Source: Rhododendron vialii (lineage: Eukaryota > Streptophyta > Magnoliopsida > Ericales > Ericaceae). Taken from it: a DNA stretch of 64,000 nt. The DNA lies in assembly GCF_030253575.1 (NCBI RefSeq), contig NC_080559.1, positions 26,128,501 through 26,192,500 on the forward strand. The letters run 5' to 3'. Position 1 is the first letter of the stretch; every line of letters begins with the position of its first letter. Below, piece by piece: positions 34,536-47,704 of the stretch. Both the position numbers and the translations under genes were made by a program. A model generated the notes under the pieces. It was not told the origin of the DNA and searched no databases. It worked only from the letters and a program-made list of their open reading frames with translations.

Positions 34536-35902
34536 TGGTCTGTCGTTTTCGCACCAAAAATATAATTTATAAAACAGGGAATTAACAATTATCCCGAAGA
34601 ATAGCAGTTAAGTCCGAGATCGTCCACGGAGAGTAAAAAGCTAAGTTGCAATACGTTCAATTGATTTCTAATTTAATTCTGAAACTAAAAGGAAGTTGGA
34701 TTTGGATTTGGATTTGCTTAAACTAAAATTAAACTAGAAAGCAATGAAAGAATTTTGAAACAAATGAGATAAAGGACTAGGTTTCCGATTCAGTCTCCCC
34801 TTGTAACGCAATTATTTCGAAGCCTAGGGTTTACATTCAACATTCAACCAGATCACCGTAGGGTAGCAATTCCTATCGATAATCCCCAAAAATATAATCA
34901 AGATTCGTACTCCGTATAGGTTATCTCAACACGGCACGGATCGTCTCATTGGATTTAACCACGGCACGATCCGTCTCACGTCGTATAATCTATCTCAAAG
35001 CCTATCTTGAAACATTCAAAATCATTGCATGACTGTGCTTGAAATCATGGATGCAAACGCATTCGAATATTGGAAAAATATAAAACTTCATAAAAAGTTA
35101 CGAATCGATCAAGTCATACAATCAAGTTAAATATAAAACCCTAGAAATCTAACAACTACGCTAGTTGGAGAGACCTCCTCGTCACCCTAGCCAAATAGTT
35201 TAGCCGCTCATGGAGTGAGAACAAATAATCGTGAAACAAATAAACTCCATTGAGCAATAAACTAAAAACTTGCAGAGAATAAAAAGATTAAACCCTGAAG
35301 CTTGTTTTCTTCTTCCGTCGTGTTGCTACCGCTCTGGCCGAGGCGTGATCAAAAGCCGCACAACTCAATTGCTTTCTGTAAGCATGAGTAAAGCTCCTGA
35401 TGGCAGTCCCGTTCTTACCGTTTCTCCGTGGGAGAAAAAGATCCTAGCATGGCAGCCCCCGTTCTCGGTTATTGCGTGGGAGAAAAAAGTGATTCCCAAA
35501 ACCCTTTTTTCTTCCTTTTAATAGTGGACCACTCCAGCTGTAGTAATAAGCCGAGACTTTCTTTGGCTTCTAAAGTATCACCAATCCTTCAATTATTGGG
35601 CCCACTTTATAATTGTCCAATTCCCAGTCAATTATGATTGGGTCACAATGGGTTTTGACCCAAATAAAACTAGTCCACGCCATATAATCATTAATTGCCG
35701 CTTCGAGCTTTAATTAATTTGACGACCAGCTTTATTTTGACACGAAATAAAATTCGACTTTGCTCTTTAGCTCCAAATGTTATTCATCGGCTCAAAGAGT
35801 CCTGAAACATAATTAACAAGTATCAAACTCCAAGTACCACACTAAACGGACATAACAAACCTAAGTTAGGGGGAGTAAATAGGCATATTTACGCACCTAT
35901 CA
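34536..35902 (-). repeat. Athila LTR (3' LTR in element orientation)
   Basis: 1367 bp, bounded outward by the CATCA target duplication and inward by a purine-rich stretch (complement of CATCCCCCAACTTAC, 35903-35917) that serves as the polypurine tract. Confidence 0.95.
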
Positions 35903-38262
35903 CATCCCCCAACTTACACTTTGCTAGTCCCTAGCAAAGAAAAGAATAAGAAAGTAAAATTAAATAAAACATAAATAAAACAACTAGCTAAGGGATAGTT
36001 CTTTTAAACCCCCAGGTGGCCCCGGTAGGACGAGTGAAGTCTCGTGAGGGTTTTCAGCAGTGATCACCCACAAAACACCGCGGATCCTTTCACTGAGAAC
36101 CCCAAAAATTGGTAATGCAACTCATCGATACACCAACACCAAAAATATAACATATGCAATAATAGTTCTACACGCTATCAAAACATAGAAATAAATCATG
36201 GTACCCAAACTTAGCGTGTGTGAGCAAAGACCTCGACTACAAGTGAACCACAACCGAGCACCCTCTCCGGACCGAGCTTCGACTTCAATTCTCACCGTGT
36301 TATCCACTCAACAACAGAAAAGACTCGAAATAGGGTGCATGTAATAAACTCTCAAAGTGTACGGATGGAAGTTATGCAATAAAGAACCAAAGTATCCCGC
36401 ACACTTAGACACGAAAGGAAAGCTTTTTAAAGTGGACACAAGATCTCATGAAAGGAATGCCAAGTATTAAAGACTATATCTATCCATCGATCCACAACCA
36501 ATTGCCCCTAAGATCAAATAGGACTTTTATTCGGTTATATCGTTAGGTAAGGAAAAGTGCTTCAACGGTAAGGTCAAATCATAATCAAGTGTCCGAGAAT
36601 GGGCCAAAATACATAGGGCAAGTATCAATGTGCGCCCTCTTCCAACTCTTTTCAACTCCGCCATATCTCTCATATTTTTCACCCTTCACACAATTCCACA
36701 ATGAAGTTCACACGTTTCTTTCTTCAAACAAATGCATAGGTGTCTTCCCCTTTTTCATTCAAGTTCTATTTTTTTTTTTACAATTTTCTCACTGTTTTTA
36801 ACAATGGGGAAGAACACACCACAATTCAAGCAAATCTTTCTCAAATACACTTTCTCCACTCTCTTCAAAAATTAACCTTCACATGATTAACTTGTCATTC
36901 TCAAGACACAATATGGTTGGTGAAGCTTAACAAGAAAAAGGCTCATGTAAGAGGCTCAATGTGGCTTGCAAGGGACAAGTGTTTAAGAAAAAGAAACGAA
37001 CCAGCTCAAAGCACAAAAATGGCCTACTATCATCTCCTAGGGGCAATACAACCATGTAACTTTCCATTCCCAAAAGATGAAATATTACACATGCATTAAG
37101 TCCCAATACTTAACGACAAAGATAATGAGATCGACAACGATTAAGCTTCTTCTTTTTTACGACAAACAAAGAGTTTATATGACACCACTCCAAAGGAAGA
37201 TAAGGCACTAAAGCTCACATGGGCATAAGTCTCCACTAATCTAGCCATTGAAAGCACTCAAGTTACAACTCACAAGTAGTCAAAGTCCAAGAAACGTGCA
37301 GTGCAAAGATGCTAAGAGCGTATGCCAAGATAAATTCCTATCGCCAAGCTAGCAAAAAGAACTATCATGCAACATAAGTATTCAAGTAATGCTCATAGAT
37401 TTTCAGCACAAGCAACCAATAAGTAAACATTGCAATCTCCAAGTCTCAAGTAGAAAGGATCCAACAAGTATTTTTTTTTTTAATTTTCAATTTTTTTTTT
37501 TGGATTTTAAAACTCTATAAACAAAAAGTAAAGCGATCCATCCCCCAACTTATAATGGCACTGTCCTCAGTGACGGCTCAACCAGAGAAAAAAAATAAAA
37601 GACAAGCTAGAGAAAGAAAGTAGAGATATCACCTCATGTAGGAGCAACAAAAAGCACGGCAAAAGAAAAGGTGGGAGTCATCCCCCAACTTGTAGCGTAA
37701 ACCTGCACTTCGTTAGTCCCACAACACAAAATATAGAGAATAAAAGAAATTAAAATAAAAGACACAAAGCGAAGAAAAAGAAGGAAAAAGAAAGAAGAAA
37801 AAAGAAAAAAAAAAAATGATAACAAATACTCCCTAAAATACTCCACCAAGACAAAACGTATACACTTTCTTCACGTGAAAGACACGGGTACTACTTTTCT
37901 CCCTTGTCAAAAACTGTGGTTCCCTATTTGTTGGAAGGACAATATGTGTAGGATTCAACGATATCTTGAGAAGTGGTGCCATCATCTAATAGGCTGTCAC
38001 TCCCTCTGGGGCTGCCAGATTCCTTACCCACCACTCGGTTTATGAAGCAATCTCCACCAAGTTGGATATTAAAATCAGATGGTTCAGACAGAATTCTCGC
38101 TGCTAACTACAAGCCTGCCGCCAGACCCAACCTCCTAGGTACTACATACATAGCTTTGACAAGGTGGCTATACCAGACCTTCAGAAGCCGTTCGAGCACG
38201 GCAAACACTGGAGGTCTCTCAAACTCCATAGATTTCAAGTCTCCTAGACTCATTGAAAGCAC
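35903..38262 (-). other. Athila internal non-coding region between pol and 3' LTR
   Basis: About 2.4 kb without a long frame in any phase. It includes T-rich and A-rich runs (37470-37500, 37795-37815). This is where Athila relatives may carry an envelope-like frame, and none is recognisable here. Confidence 0.7.
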
Positions 38263-41200
38263 TCAAAGGTTAGGGTACACTGGGTCCACCAAATTGATGG
38301 ACTCAATTTCACCCTTTTCACTCAAACCGTCCACATATGGCTTCAATCGTTGGCCATTAACCTTAGATACTTGGCCATCACGTGGATCCCGAATTTCAAT
38401 CGCACCATGGGGGAAAACATGAGTAATAACATAAGGTCCATCCCACCTAGAATTCAACTTGCCCGGAAACAATTTCAAACGTGAGTTGAAGAGCCACACC
38501 TTTTGATTAGGCTCAAAGGACTTTCTGTGAATGTGCTTATCATGGAATGCTTTAGTCCTAGCCTTATAGATTTTAGAGCTCTCATATGCATCATTACGAA
38601 GTTCTTCTAATTCATTGAGTTGGAGTTTACGATTCGAACCAGCAACAGCCCTATCAAAATTAAATTTCTTAATGGCCCACATGGCCCTATGTTCCAACTC
38701 TACAGGCAAGTGACATGCTTTACCGTAAACCAACCGGTAAGGAGACATGCCAATGGGAGTTTTAAAAGCCGTACGGTAGGCCCACAAAGCGTCATCAAGC
38801 CTAAGTGACCAATCTTTCCGATCAGGTCTAACCGTTTTCTCAAGAATTGATTTAACCTCCCTATTCGAGACCTCTACTTGGCCACTAGTTTGAGGATGAT
38901 AAGGTGTTGCCACCTTGTGAGTGATAGAATATTTCTTTACTAGCGCCGCAAAGTATCTGTTTAGGAAGTGGGTTCCCTCATCGCTTATAATCGCACGTGG
39001 GTAGCCAAAGCGACTAAAAATGTTACTTTGCAAGAATTCGACCACAACCTTGTGGTCATTAGTCCGCGTTGCTACCGCTTCCACCCACTTTGAGACATAA
39101 TCGACTGCCACTAAAATATACTCATTCCCAAAAGAGGTTGGGAATGGTCCCATAAAATCAATTCCCCACACGTCAAAAATTTCTACCACAAGAATATCGG
39201 ACAAAGGCATCATGTCTCGGTGGGATATGTTGCCAACCTTTTGGCAACGAAGGCATGCCTTGCAAAACTCATGGGCATCCTTAAAAAGTGTGGGCCAATA
39301 GAACCCGCATTGCAAGACCTTTGCCGAGGTCCTCTTACCGCTAAAATGTCCCCCACACTCGAGAGTATGACAAAAAGTCAATATGCTCTGTTGCTCACTT
39401 TCGGGGACACATCGCCGAATCACTTGATCCGAGCAATATTTGAACAACTCCGGATCCTCCCAAAAATAATTACCAACCTGCGCAAAGAATCGGTCCTTGT
39501 CTTGCTTGGACCAATGGGAAGGTATGGCGCCAGTGGCATGGTAATTTACAATATTCGCATACCAAGGGGGTTGACTATGTGACACCGAAAAAAGTTGCTC
39601 ATCTGGAAAAGAGTCTTTTAAGGGTAAAGGGTCACATGCGGAGTCAATCAAGATCCTAGAGAGGTGGTCAGCTACGGAGTTTTCGGAACCTTTCTTGTCC
39701 CGGATTTCTAAGTCAAATTCTTGTAGCAACAAGACCCACCTAATCAACCTAGGTTTCGTGTCCTTCTTTGAAAGCAAGTACCGTAGCGCGGCATGGTCAG
39801 AGTACACGATAATCTTTGACCTCAAGAGGTAGGACCGAAACTTATCTAACGCAAATACTACCGCGAGCATCTCCTTCTCCGTAGTGGTATAGTTCAATTG
39901 AGCATCGGAGAGAGTCTTACTCGCATAGTAAATGGCATGAGACACCTTATCCACCCGTTGGCCAAGGACCGCGCCAACCGCATAGTCGGACGCATCACAC
40001 ATGATCTCAAAGGGAAGAGACCAAACAGGGGATTGCATGATCGGGGCGGAAGACAATGCAGTACGAAGCTTCACGAAGGCATTCATGCACGCATCATCAA
40101 AGACAAAAGGGGCATCCTTGGCAAGGAGGTCGCACAAGGGTTTTGAAATTTTGCTAAAGTCTCTAATGAAGCGGCGGTAAAACCCCGCATGCCCTAAAAA
40201 TGAGCGGATTTGCTTGACGGTAGAAGGGGGAGGAAGCTTAGAGATAAGGTCCACTTTAGCTTTGTCGACTTCGATCCCCCTTTTAGACACGACATGACCT
40301 AGCACAATTCCCTCTTGAACCATAAAATGGCTCTTCTCCCAACTTAACACCAAATTGGTCTCCAAACAGCGCTTAAGCACCCTCTCTAGATTATGGAGAC
40401 AACTCTCGAAAGACTTCCCAAAAATCGAGAAGTCGTCCATGAAGACCTCAAGAAAATTCTCCACCATATCAAAGAATATTGCCATCATGCACCTTTGAAA
40501 GGTTGCAGGTGCATTGCACAAACCAAAAGGCATCCGCCGATAGGCAAAGGTGCCAAACGGACAGGTGAATGTGGTTTTTTCTTGGTCTGCGGGGTCAACG
40601 GGCACTTGATTATAGCCTGAATAGCCATCAAGAAAACAGAAGTAACTCTGGCCCGCCAACCGTTCTAGGATTTGATCCACAAATGGAAGTGGAAAGTGAT
40701 CCTTCCTAGTCATGGAATTCAACTTCCGATAATCAATGCACACTCGCCACCCCGTGGTCATGCGAGTGGGGACAGACTCACCCTTATCATTTTTCACCAC
40801 GGTGATGCCTGACTTCTTAGGCACCACCTGCGTGGGACTCACCCATTTACTATCAGAGATGGTGTATATGATACCCGCATCTAACAATTTCACCACCTCT
40901 TTCATTACCACCTCTTTCATGTTGGGATTTAATCTCCGTTGCATCTCTCGAGATGGTTTGGCATCTTCCTCACAATTTATACGATGCATGCAAACGGAGG
41001 GGTCTATCCCCTTGAGGTCCGCTACCGACCACCCTAAAGCACCCTTGTGCCTCCTAAGCACATCAACAAGCTGACCCTCCTGCACGACAGTAAGGTCAGA
41101 CGCGATAATCGCAGGAAGAGTATCTGTAGACCCTAAAAAGATATACTTGAGATTGGCCGGGAGTGGCTTCAGCTCAAGCTTCGGAGGGGCCTCTATAGAA

Positions 41201-43908
41201 GGGAGCGCAGGCTCACGTGATAAGGGTGGTAATGGTTCAAACTTGGCTCGCCATGTTGGAGGTGCATGATTGAGCACTGAGTTGACCTCTGCAATGGTTT
41301 GACCTAAGTCGTACTCCTCATGGCCATAATGGGCCAAGCACGCCTCTAAAGGGTCCTTAGTGAGAATGTAGGGAAGAGCTTCCTCCACGACATCATCTAT
41401 GACATCGACTGCGAAACAGTCTTCATCCGTGGAAGGGTACTTGGTGGAATTGTAAATATTAAGCCTAACATTCATGTTTCCAAAAGACACATCCATCACC
41501 CCGGCCTTGACATGGATATTAGCATTGGCTGTAGCTAAGAAAGGACGACCAAGTATGATGGTGGTGGATTGCATGGATGCTTGGCCAGGCTCTGTGTCAA
41601 GGATGATAAAATCTGTAGGGAAAAGAAATTGGTCAACTTTGACCAATACATCCTCGACAATGCCCCTTGGGATTCTAACGGATCGGTCCGCCAACTGTAA
41701 AGTCACCGATGTGGGTTTCAACTCCCCAAACCCAAACTGCTCATACACAGAGTATGGCATAAGATTAACACTGGCCCCGAGATCCAGAAGTGCCCTTTCT
41801 ATAATGTGGTCACCTATGACACATGAAATTGTGGGGGTCCCTGGATCGGGCAACTTAGGGGCAGTAGAAGTGTGGAAAACAGAGGAGACACCCTCAGCTA
41901 GAAGGACCTTTTTTGTAACATTGGTTCGAGTTCTACGCTTTTGAGTGCAAAGGTCCTTAAGAAATTTAGCGTATGAGGGGACTTGCCGAATGGCATCCAG
42001 AAGAGGAAGATTTATCTTGACTTGCTTGAAAGTCTCAATCATATCTTCCATCACAGCAGCTTTCTTAGTATAAGGAGATTGTGAATTAAGAGCCGCTGGA
42101 AAAGGGACACGTGGTACACCTGGTGGTACCACGGCGGAACTGGTGGAAGGAGAAGTAGGTGAAGTGGTATCAGTAACAAAAGGAGGCGCATCCTCCTCTT
42201 CAAGGATCTTGTCCTTTTCCTTAGGCCTAGAAACAGAAGATCGAGCATCTTGCTTTTTCGAAGTGTAATCTGTAGGCCTAGTCTCTACAACCCGGCCCGA
42301 TCGAAGGGCCACAACTGCTTTAGCTTGCTCCTGGTGATGGTTAGGAGCGTGCTGCTGGTCAACTTGGAATTGACCCCTAGGATTGGAAACTGGTTGGCTG
42401 GGTAGCTTACCCTCCTCTCTCTTGCTAAGCGCATTGGCCAGTTGGCTAATTTGGGATTCTAACCGCACTATGGATTGAGTATTGGAATTACATTGTTGGC
42501 TGGTACTCTCTAATCCCTGTAGTTTTTGGAGCACAGTTTGCATCCCTTGTAACATGGTCTCATCAAAATTGGGAGACCTTTGAGGCTGGGGTGCCTGAGA
42601 AGGAGGAGGTGCTTGTTGGAAAGGCTGTGGTGCCCTTTGGGAAGCCGCTTGATTAAAAGTGCTTGGATAAGTGGGCCTTGGTTGGTTGAAACCACTTTGG
42701 TTGTGCGGTCTCTGTTGCAAAGAGGAGGGACTGCCTTGATTTTGCGTCCTCCAAGAAAAGTTTGGGTGATCTTTCCAGCCAGCATTGTATGTGGGAGAAA
42801 ATGGGTCGTAGCCTGGCCTGGAGAACCCTTGTGCAGCACTAACTTGCTCTTGCACAAACTCTGGATATTGGGAAGCAGAAGGACAATCAGTGATGTAATG
42901 CATGGGACTAGCACAAATCCCACACGCCTCCTGAAAAGTGGGCGGATGATGTCCCACAGGGAGAGGATGTTGACCTGAAGTGATTAATTCTTTCAATGTT
43001 TGGGTCAAGGCAGCTACTTGATGTGTAAGGTCATTAGAGGGCTGAACCTCATAGACCCCTCTCTGTTTGGAAGAACTAGACGCTGCCCCTCTCGAATGTC
43101 TGAGGGACGATGCACGATGTTGAGAGTTTTCACTAAGATTTTCGAATAACTTCCATGCATCATTCACATTCTTATGCAGAAAGGTCCCACCACTAGAAGA
43201 ATCAACCAGTTGGCGGTGTGGTTCAGTCAAACCCTGGTAAAAAGACTGAACAAGCTGCCACTTGGGGATAGCATGGTGAGGACACGTCCTAAGAAGGTCA
43301 TTGAATCTCTCCCAAGATTCATGAAACTGTTCTCCATCGTGTTGGGTAAATCCGGTGATCTCTTGTCTATGAAGAGTTGTCTTACCGATGGAGAAATATT
43401 TCTTTAGGAACTCTTCGCACATCTGAGTCCAAGAGGTGATGGAGTTTGCCGGTAAGGAGTTCAACCACTGTTTGGCCTTATCCTTTAACGAGAATGGGAA
43501 AAGGAGTAATTTCAATGCATCCTTATCAAAGTCACGAATGCAAATAATTTTGCTCGTTTCCATGAATTGGTTCAAGTGATCATAAGGATCCTCGTTTGGT
43601 TTCCCATAAAATGAGGGCAACATCTGTAAAGTGCCCGGCCTTATCTCGTATTGGTTGGCTCTTACCGTGGGCATGACTATGCACGAAGTGGACTCATACT
43701 CATTTGGAATAAAATACTCCACCAATGGGGAGCCCTGTTCCCCACCAGCTGCCCCTGTTTGGTCGCCCATTACGTCAAAGTTTATATTACGAGCAATTGG
43801 GCGCTCACGTTTTGCTTTAACAGACTTCTTAAAAGATCTAAGGGTTTTGTCAAAATCAGGATCGATATCAGACGCTCTCTCAGGTGATAGTGACCGATAT
43901 CGACGCAT
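38263..43908 (-). CDS. Athila gag-pol polyprotein
   Basis: A single frame of 1881 residues. Gag is N-terminal, with [19 protein letters not shown] and a CCHC knuckle at about residue 332 ([14 protein letters not shown]). The aspartic protease follows at about 708 ([14 protein letters not shown]). Reverse transcriptase spans about 1050-1180 ([20 protein letters not shown], then FMDDFSIFG near 1157). RNase H is near 1300 ([13 protein letters not shown]). Integrase has an HHCC finger at about 1516-1556 and the DDE residues at about 1588 (GIDFMGPF), 1645 (SDEGTHF) and 1680 ([11 protein letters not shown]). Gag and pol fused in one frame is usual for the lineage. Shorter opposite-strand frames here are shadows. 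Confidence 0.95.
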   Translation of the reverse strand: MRRYRSLSPERASDIDPDFDKTLRSFKKSVKAKRERPIARNINFDVMGDQTGAAGGEQGSPLVEYFIPNEYESTSCIVMPTVRANQYEIRPGTLQMLPSFYGKPNEDPYDHLNQFMETSKIICIRDFDKDALKLLLFPFSLKDKAKQWLNSLPANSITSWTQMCEEFLKKYFSIGKTTLHRQEITGFTQHDGEQFHESWERFNDLLRTCPHHAIPKWQLVQSFYQGLTEPHRQLVDSSSGGTFLHKNVNDAWKLFENLSENSQHRASSLRHSRGAASSSSKQRGVYEVQPSNDLTHQVAALTQTLKELITSGQHPLPVGHHPPTFQEACGICASPMHYITDCPSASQYPEFVQEQVSAAQGFSRPGYDPFSPTYNAGWKDHPNFSWRTQNQGSPSSLQQRPHNQSGFNQPRPTYPSTFNQAASQRAPQPFQQAPPPSQAPQPQRSPNFDETMLQGMQTVLQKLQGLESTSQQCNSNTQSIVRLESQISQLANALSKREEGKLPSQPVSNPRGQFQVDQQHAPNHHQEQAKAVVALRSGRVVETRPTDYTSKKQDARSSVSRPKEKDKILEEEDAPPFVTDTTSPTSPSTSSAVVPPGVPRVPFPAALNSQSPYTKKAAVMEDMIETFKQVKINLPLLDAIRQVPSYAKFLKDLCTQKRRTRTNVTKKVLLAEGVSSVFHTSTAPKLPDPGTPTISCVIGDHIIERALLDLGASVNLMPYSVYEQFGFGELKPTSVTLQLADRSVRIPRGIVEDVLVKVDQFLFPTDFIILDTEPGQASMQSTTIILGRPFLATANANIHVKAGVMDVSFGNMNVRLNIYNSTKYPSTDEDCFAVDVIDDVVEEALPYILTKDPLEACLAHYGHEEYDLGQTIAEVNSVLNHAPPTWRAKFEPLPPLSREPALPSIEAPPKLELKPLPANLKYIFLGSTDTLPAIIASDLTVVQEGQLVDVLRRHKGALGWSVADLKGIDPSVCMHRINCEEDAKPSREMQRRLNPNMKEVVMKEVVKLLDAGIIYTISDSKWVSPTQVVPKKSGITVVKNDKGESVPTRMTTGWRVCIDYRKLNSMTRKDHFPLPFVDQILERLAGQSYFCFLDGYSGYNQVPVDPADQEKTTFTCPFGTFAYRRMPFGLCNAPATFQRCMMAIFFDMVENFLEVFMDDFSIFGKSFESCLHNLERVLKRCLETNLVLSWEKSHFMVQEGIVLGHVVSKRGIEVDKAKVDLISKLPPPSTVKQIRSFLGHAGFYRRFIRDFSKISKPLCDLLAKDAPFVFDDACMNAFVKLRTALSSAPIMQSPVWSLPFEIMCDASDYAVGAVLGQRVDKVSHAIYYASKTLSDAQLNYTTTEKEMLAVVFALDKFRSYLLRSKIIVYSDHAALRYLLSKKDTKPRLIRWVLLLQEFDLEIRDKKGSENSVADHLSRILIDSACDPLPLKDSFPDEQLFSVSHSQPPWYANIVNYHATGAIPSHWSKQDKDRFFAQVGNYFWEDPELFKYCSDQVIRRCVPESEQQSILTFCHTLECGGHFSGKRTSAKVLQCGFYWPTLFKDAHEFCKACLRCQKVGNISHRDMMPLSDILVVEIFDVWGIDFMGPFPTSFGNEYILVAVDYVSKWVEAVATRTNDHKVVVEFLQSNIFSRFGYPRAIISDEGTHFLNRYFAALVKKYSITHKVATPYHPQTSGQVEVSNREVKSILEKTVRPDRKDWSLRLDDALWAYRTAFKTPIGMSPYRLVYGKACHLPVELEHRAMWAIKKFNFDRAVAGSNRKLQLNELEELRNDAYESSKIYKARTKAFHDKHIHRKSFEPNQKVWLFNSRLKLFPGKLNSRWDGPYVITHVFPHGAIEIRDPRDGQVSKVNGQRLKPYVDGLSEKGEIESINLVDPVYPNL

Positions 43909-44151
43909 AAATATTAAAAAACCCTAATTCCACTACCGTTTCAGCTATCCAACAATAAAGTAATTGAAAAGAGAACTCACAGTGGGTGAACGAAATCGCT
44001 TTGATCTGCTTGGCCACCAATAAATTCAACTCCGCAATCCTTGTGATTTTCAAAAACCTGAAAAAGCTAAAACAGACTAACAGGAAAAAAAAATTAAATA
44101 AACAAAGAATTAAACTAAAAACAAATCAAAAATACGCAACCGTGTTTTAAC

Positions 44152-44169
44152 TCCCCGGCAACGGCGCCA
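44152..44169 (-). other. Athila primer-binding site (tRNA-Asp)
   Basis: The plus strand reads TCCCCGGCAACGGCGCCA, identical to the 3' end of plant tRNA-Asp including CCA. The minus strand therefore pairs with that tRNA. It lies 5 nt inside the 5' LTR, the expected place. Confidence 0.9.
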
Positions 44170-44174
44170 AAATT

Positions 44175-45541
44175 TGGTCTTTCGTTTTCGCACCAAAAAT
44201 ATAATTTATAAAACAGGGAATTAACAATTATCCCGAAGAATAGCAGTTAAGTCCGAGATCGTCCACGGAGAGTAAAAAGCTAAGTTGCAATACGTTCAAT
44301 TGATTTCTAATTTAATTCTGAAACTAAAAGGAAGTTGGATTTGGATTTGGATTTGCTTAAACTAAAATTAAACTAGAAAGCAATGAAAGAATTTTGAAAC
44401 AAATGAGATAAAGGACTAGGTTTCCGATTCAGTCTCCCCTTGTAACGCAATTATTTCGAAGCCTAGGGTTTACATTCAACATTCAACCAGATCACCGTAG
44501 GGTAGCAATTCCTATCGATAATCCCCAAAAATATAATCAAGATTCGTACTCCGTATAGGTTATCTCAACACGGCACGGATCGTCTCATTGGATTTAACCA
44601 CGGCACGATCCGTCTCACGTCGTATAATCTATCTCAAAGCCTATCTTGAAACATTCAAAATCATTGCATGACTGTGCTTGAAATCATGGATGCAAACGCA
44701 TTCGAATATTGGAAAAATATAAAACTTCATAAAAAGTTACGAATCGATCAAGTCATACAATCAAGTTAAATATAAAACCCTAGAAATCTAACAACTACGC
44801 TAGTTGGAGAGACCTCCTCGTCACCCTAGCCAAATAGTTTAGCCGCTCATGGAGTGAGAACAAATAATCGTGAAACAAATAAACTCCATTGAGCAATAAA
44901 CTAAAAACTTGCAGAGAATAAAAAGATTAAACCCTGAAGCTTGTTTTCTTCTTCCGTCGTGTTGCTACCGCTCTGGCCGAGGCGTGATCAAAAGCCGCAC
45001 AACTCAATTGCTTTCTGTAAGCATGAGTAAAGCTCCTGATGGCAGTCCCGTTCTTACCGTTTCTCCGTGGGAGAAAAAGATCCTAGCATGGCAGCCCCCG
45101 TTCTCGGTTATTGCGTGGGAGAAAAAAGTGATTCCCAAAACCCTTTTTTCTTCCTTTTAATAGTGGACCACTCCAGCTGTAGTAATAAGCCGAGACTTTC
45201 TTTGGCTTCTAAAGTATCACCAATCCTTCAATTATTGGGCCCACTTTATAATTGTCCAATTCCCAGTCAATTATGATTGGGTCACAATGGGTTTTGACCC
45301 AAATAAAACTAGTCCACGCCATATAATCATTAATTGCCGCTTCGAGCTTTAATTAATTTGACGACCAGCTTTATTTTGACACGAAATAAAATTCGACTTT
45401 GCTCTTTAGCTCCAAATGTTATTCATCGGCTCAAAGAGTCCTGAAACATAATTAACAAGTATCAAACTCCAAGTACCACACTAAACGGACATAACAAACC
45501 TAAGTTAGGGGGAGTAAATAGGCATATTTACGCACCTATCA
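44175..45541 (-). repeat. Athila LTR (5' LTR in element orientation)
   Basis: 1367 bp. By eye it matches the other LTR throughout, apart from one base at LTR position 7 (TGGTCTT here, TGGTCTG at 34536). Its outer end ATCA is followed by the CATCA duplication and then STP exon 3. Confidence 0.95.
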
Positions 45542-47243
45542 CATCACCACCGCCCATCCCCCAAAAAAGAAGAAAATACCGGACTTGAAATGGCATAACA
45601 TGGCCAGAAACGTTTGAGCAACAACGAAAGTGAAGAAAAAGTTCACTGCCACATTGATACTTTGCCCTGCTGACCGTATCTCCAGCGAAAAAATTTCACT
45701 GGGAATTAACCATCCCAATGGCCCCCATGACCAACCAAACCCGGCAACATAGATACAGATAAAGATTAGGACCACAAGAGCATACCCTTTGCTCACCCCT
45801 CCATGGTCCCCTAACTGAGCTGCCATTATGCTTCCGACGATTATCTGTGAAACCAGCATTTGTACTCCCCCAACCATGAGCAGAACTCTCCGCCCAATTT
45901 TATCGACTATCAACATTGATATGAAGGTTGAGATTGTACCCACAACCCCCGTCACAACTGCTGCTGAAAGGAGCGATGCACTTTCACTTAGACCTATGGT
46001 CCGAAAAAGTACTGGAGCATAGAATGAAATAACATTAATTCCAGTAACCTGTTGAAAGAACGGTATAGCTATTGCCATGACTAGTTGAGGCCTATATTGT
46101 CTTTGTATGATTTTCTTGAACGGGTGTTTGACGGTTTTTGATGTATCACTTGCTTTGATGAGATCATCTAGCTCGGCTTGGACGTTTTCGGTGCCTCTGA
46201 TCCGTTGTAGCATTGCCTTGGCCTTTTGATGATCAGACATTCGCTGAATCAAACTGTTGGGTGTCTCTGGGAGGAATAGGGATCCTATAGTCAGAACTGA
46301 AGCAGGGACTGCTGCCATGGCAAGGGAGATTCTCCAACCCATCCACCCTCGATCTTTTCGGTTCCATAGTTAATGAGGTTTGCTGAAAGAACACCAATGC
46401 CAACGCAGAACTGGAAGCCATTGTTGATTGCACCTCTATATCTTGGTGGAGCCATTTCTGAAAGATAAAGTGGGACTGACTACAAAACAAGCTTAATTAG
46501 CAGCATCACTTAAGCTTTTTGGACTTTTATGTCAATTCAATTTGCTTTCTTGCTACATACCTGATTTGCAAAGCCAACGCCCACACCAAGCAAGACACGG
46601 CCAAAAATTAGCATGAAGACATTGACAGCTGCACCACTGAGGGTGGCGCCTGTCAAAAATGCAGCTCCTCCGCAAAGGATTGAGGGCTTGCGCCCAAATG
46701 CTTTAGTGATTGATGAGGCAAAGAAGGATGCTATTAGGCCGGCGATATAGAGGGAGGATGTGAATGAGGTCAACAACTGGCTGCAAATTTGCAGTAGTTG
46801 CTTATCTTAGTATCTTCTTTCATCTTAGTGTAAACCTCTGGAAAGAATTTCTCCAGGAATGGCTCCATGGAGGTCACTCCACCTTCACATTTACTTGCAT
46901 GTCTTAGTATTATAGAAACAAAAGACAACAAACTTTGAGAGAAAATTTGTGAATGTAACCCTATTATCCGAAAGAAACAAGAAGATTTGTTTGAACCCCG
47001 AGGCCAAATTCATATGAAATCCCATGGTGTATTTGATACAAGATACTCTTTAGTCTTTATGAACCTAGATAACGAGGGAAACATAGCGGATCAGCTTGTG
47101 TTTCTGTTCACTCTTGGGATTGGAAAATAATTTAGTCATATGTTTAGTTAGGTGATCACAACTTCCTTCTCCCTTATTGATTTCCAAATTCTATGAGCTA
47201 CTATGAGAGTTGGCAAAATTCGTTTTTTATGGAGAATCCTTCC

Positions 47244-47248
<5 letters not shown>

Positions 47249-47300
<52 letters not shown>
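47249..47300. repeat. (GA)n microsatellite at the 5' end of STP copy C intron 1
   Basis: About 26 GA units directly abut the GT donor (47302-47301), so in the transcript the intron starts GTCTCTCTC. Short GA tracts recur near exon 1 of copies B and D. Confidence 0.95.
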
Positions 47301-47305
<5 letters not shown>

Positions 47306-47704
47306 AAATACCAATGTCGTATCCGAAGATAACTCCTCCTGTGGCAGCTACCACGCAGGATAACAGAACAAATGAGGTCATCCTCCCATTGTACTCCCCA
47401 CCGTTCTTTATCACCATTCCCGCTGCCATGGATTCCACCAATTTCACTCTCCTCCTCTCAAACTCGCAGTCACAGACAGAGAGAAAGAGAGAGACTTCAA
47501 AGCTGTAAATCACAGGAAGATTGAACAGTCCAATGTGGCTGCTAGACATCAGCATCAGTATAGTCACTGTAAGATATTCATGGCACAAAAATATTACCCA
47601 TTTCTTTGACTATAAGGAGCACGTGGGATTGAATAATTGAGCGAAAAGATTTGTAGTCTTCTGTGCTTCCTTTTTCCACCAACATAATTTGTAGTCTTCT
47701 GTGG

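Larger units (their letters stand above)
34536..45541 (-). mobile_element. Ty3/gypsy retrotransposon, Athila lineage, whole-looking, recently inserted
   Basis: An 11,006-bp element on the minus strand. The LTRs (34536-35902 and 44175-45541) have equal length, 1367 bp, begin TGGTCT and end ATCA. The target duplication CATCA lies at 34531-34535 and 45542-45546 within STP exon 3. The primer site next to the right LTR is complementary to tRNA-Asp. One uninterrupted gag-pol frame (38263-43908) is present, with no breaks seen. The 2.4 kb between pol and the left LTR has no long frame, so an envelope-like gene known from some Athila elements is absent or unrecognisable. The gag motif [20 protein letters not shown], the FMDDF catalytic box and the tRNA-Asp primer identify Athila. 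One LTR difference seen by eye implies a very young insertion, perhaps tens of thousands of years. Confidence 0.95.
34390..47429 (-). pseudogene. Monosaccharide/H+ symporter, HEX6-like (STP copy C), split by an Athila element
   Basis: Exon 1 is 47429-47303 (MAAGMVIKNGGEYNGRM to GYDIGISG). Exon 2 is 46882-46561, 322 nt where its paralogues have 323. Exon 3 is 46479-45547 continued at 34535-34390, ending [19 protein letters not shown] and VSKMEEKE. Exon 2 lacks one base at GGCTG-CAAATT (about 46783; copies A, B and D have GGCTGTCAAATT or its equivalent). Exon 3 lacks one base in the GGGTTGG codons near 46339. An Athila retrotransposon at 34536-45541 interrupts codons just before [10 protein letters not shown]. 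The rest is well preserved ([28 protein letters not shown]). The gene cannot make a full transporter. Because the LTRs of the insert are nearly identical, either the deletions or the insertion may have come first. Confidence 0.9.

Noticed and set aside
35270-35521. Identical 83-codon frames in both Athila LTRs (second at 44909-45160)
   Set aside because: They are identical because the LTRs are, and no protein family or coding signature is seen.
35903-38262. Searched for an envelope-like gene in the Athila element
   Set aside because: No frame longer than about 150 codons with signal or membrane segments is present.
38620-43927. Many plus-strand frames of 60-156 codons opposite the Athila gag-pol
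   Set aside because: They are antisense shadows of the 1881-codon polyprotein and resemble no protein.
47203-47508. Frame with an Arg-Glu repeat upstream of STP copy C
   Set aside because: It is the (GA)n tract and the antisense of exon 1.
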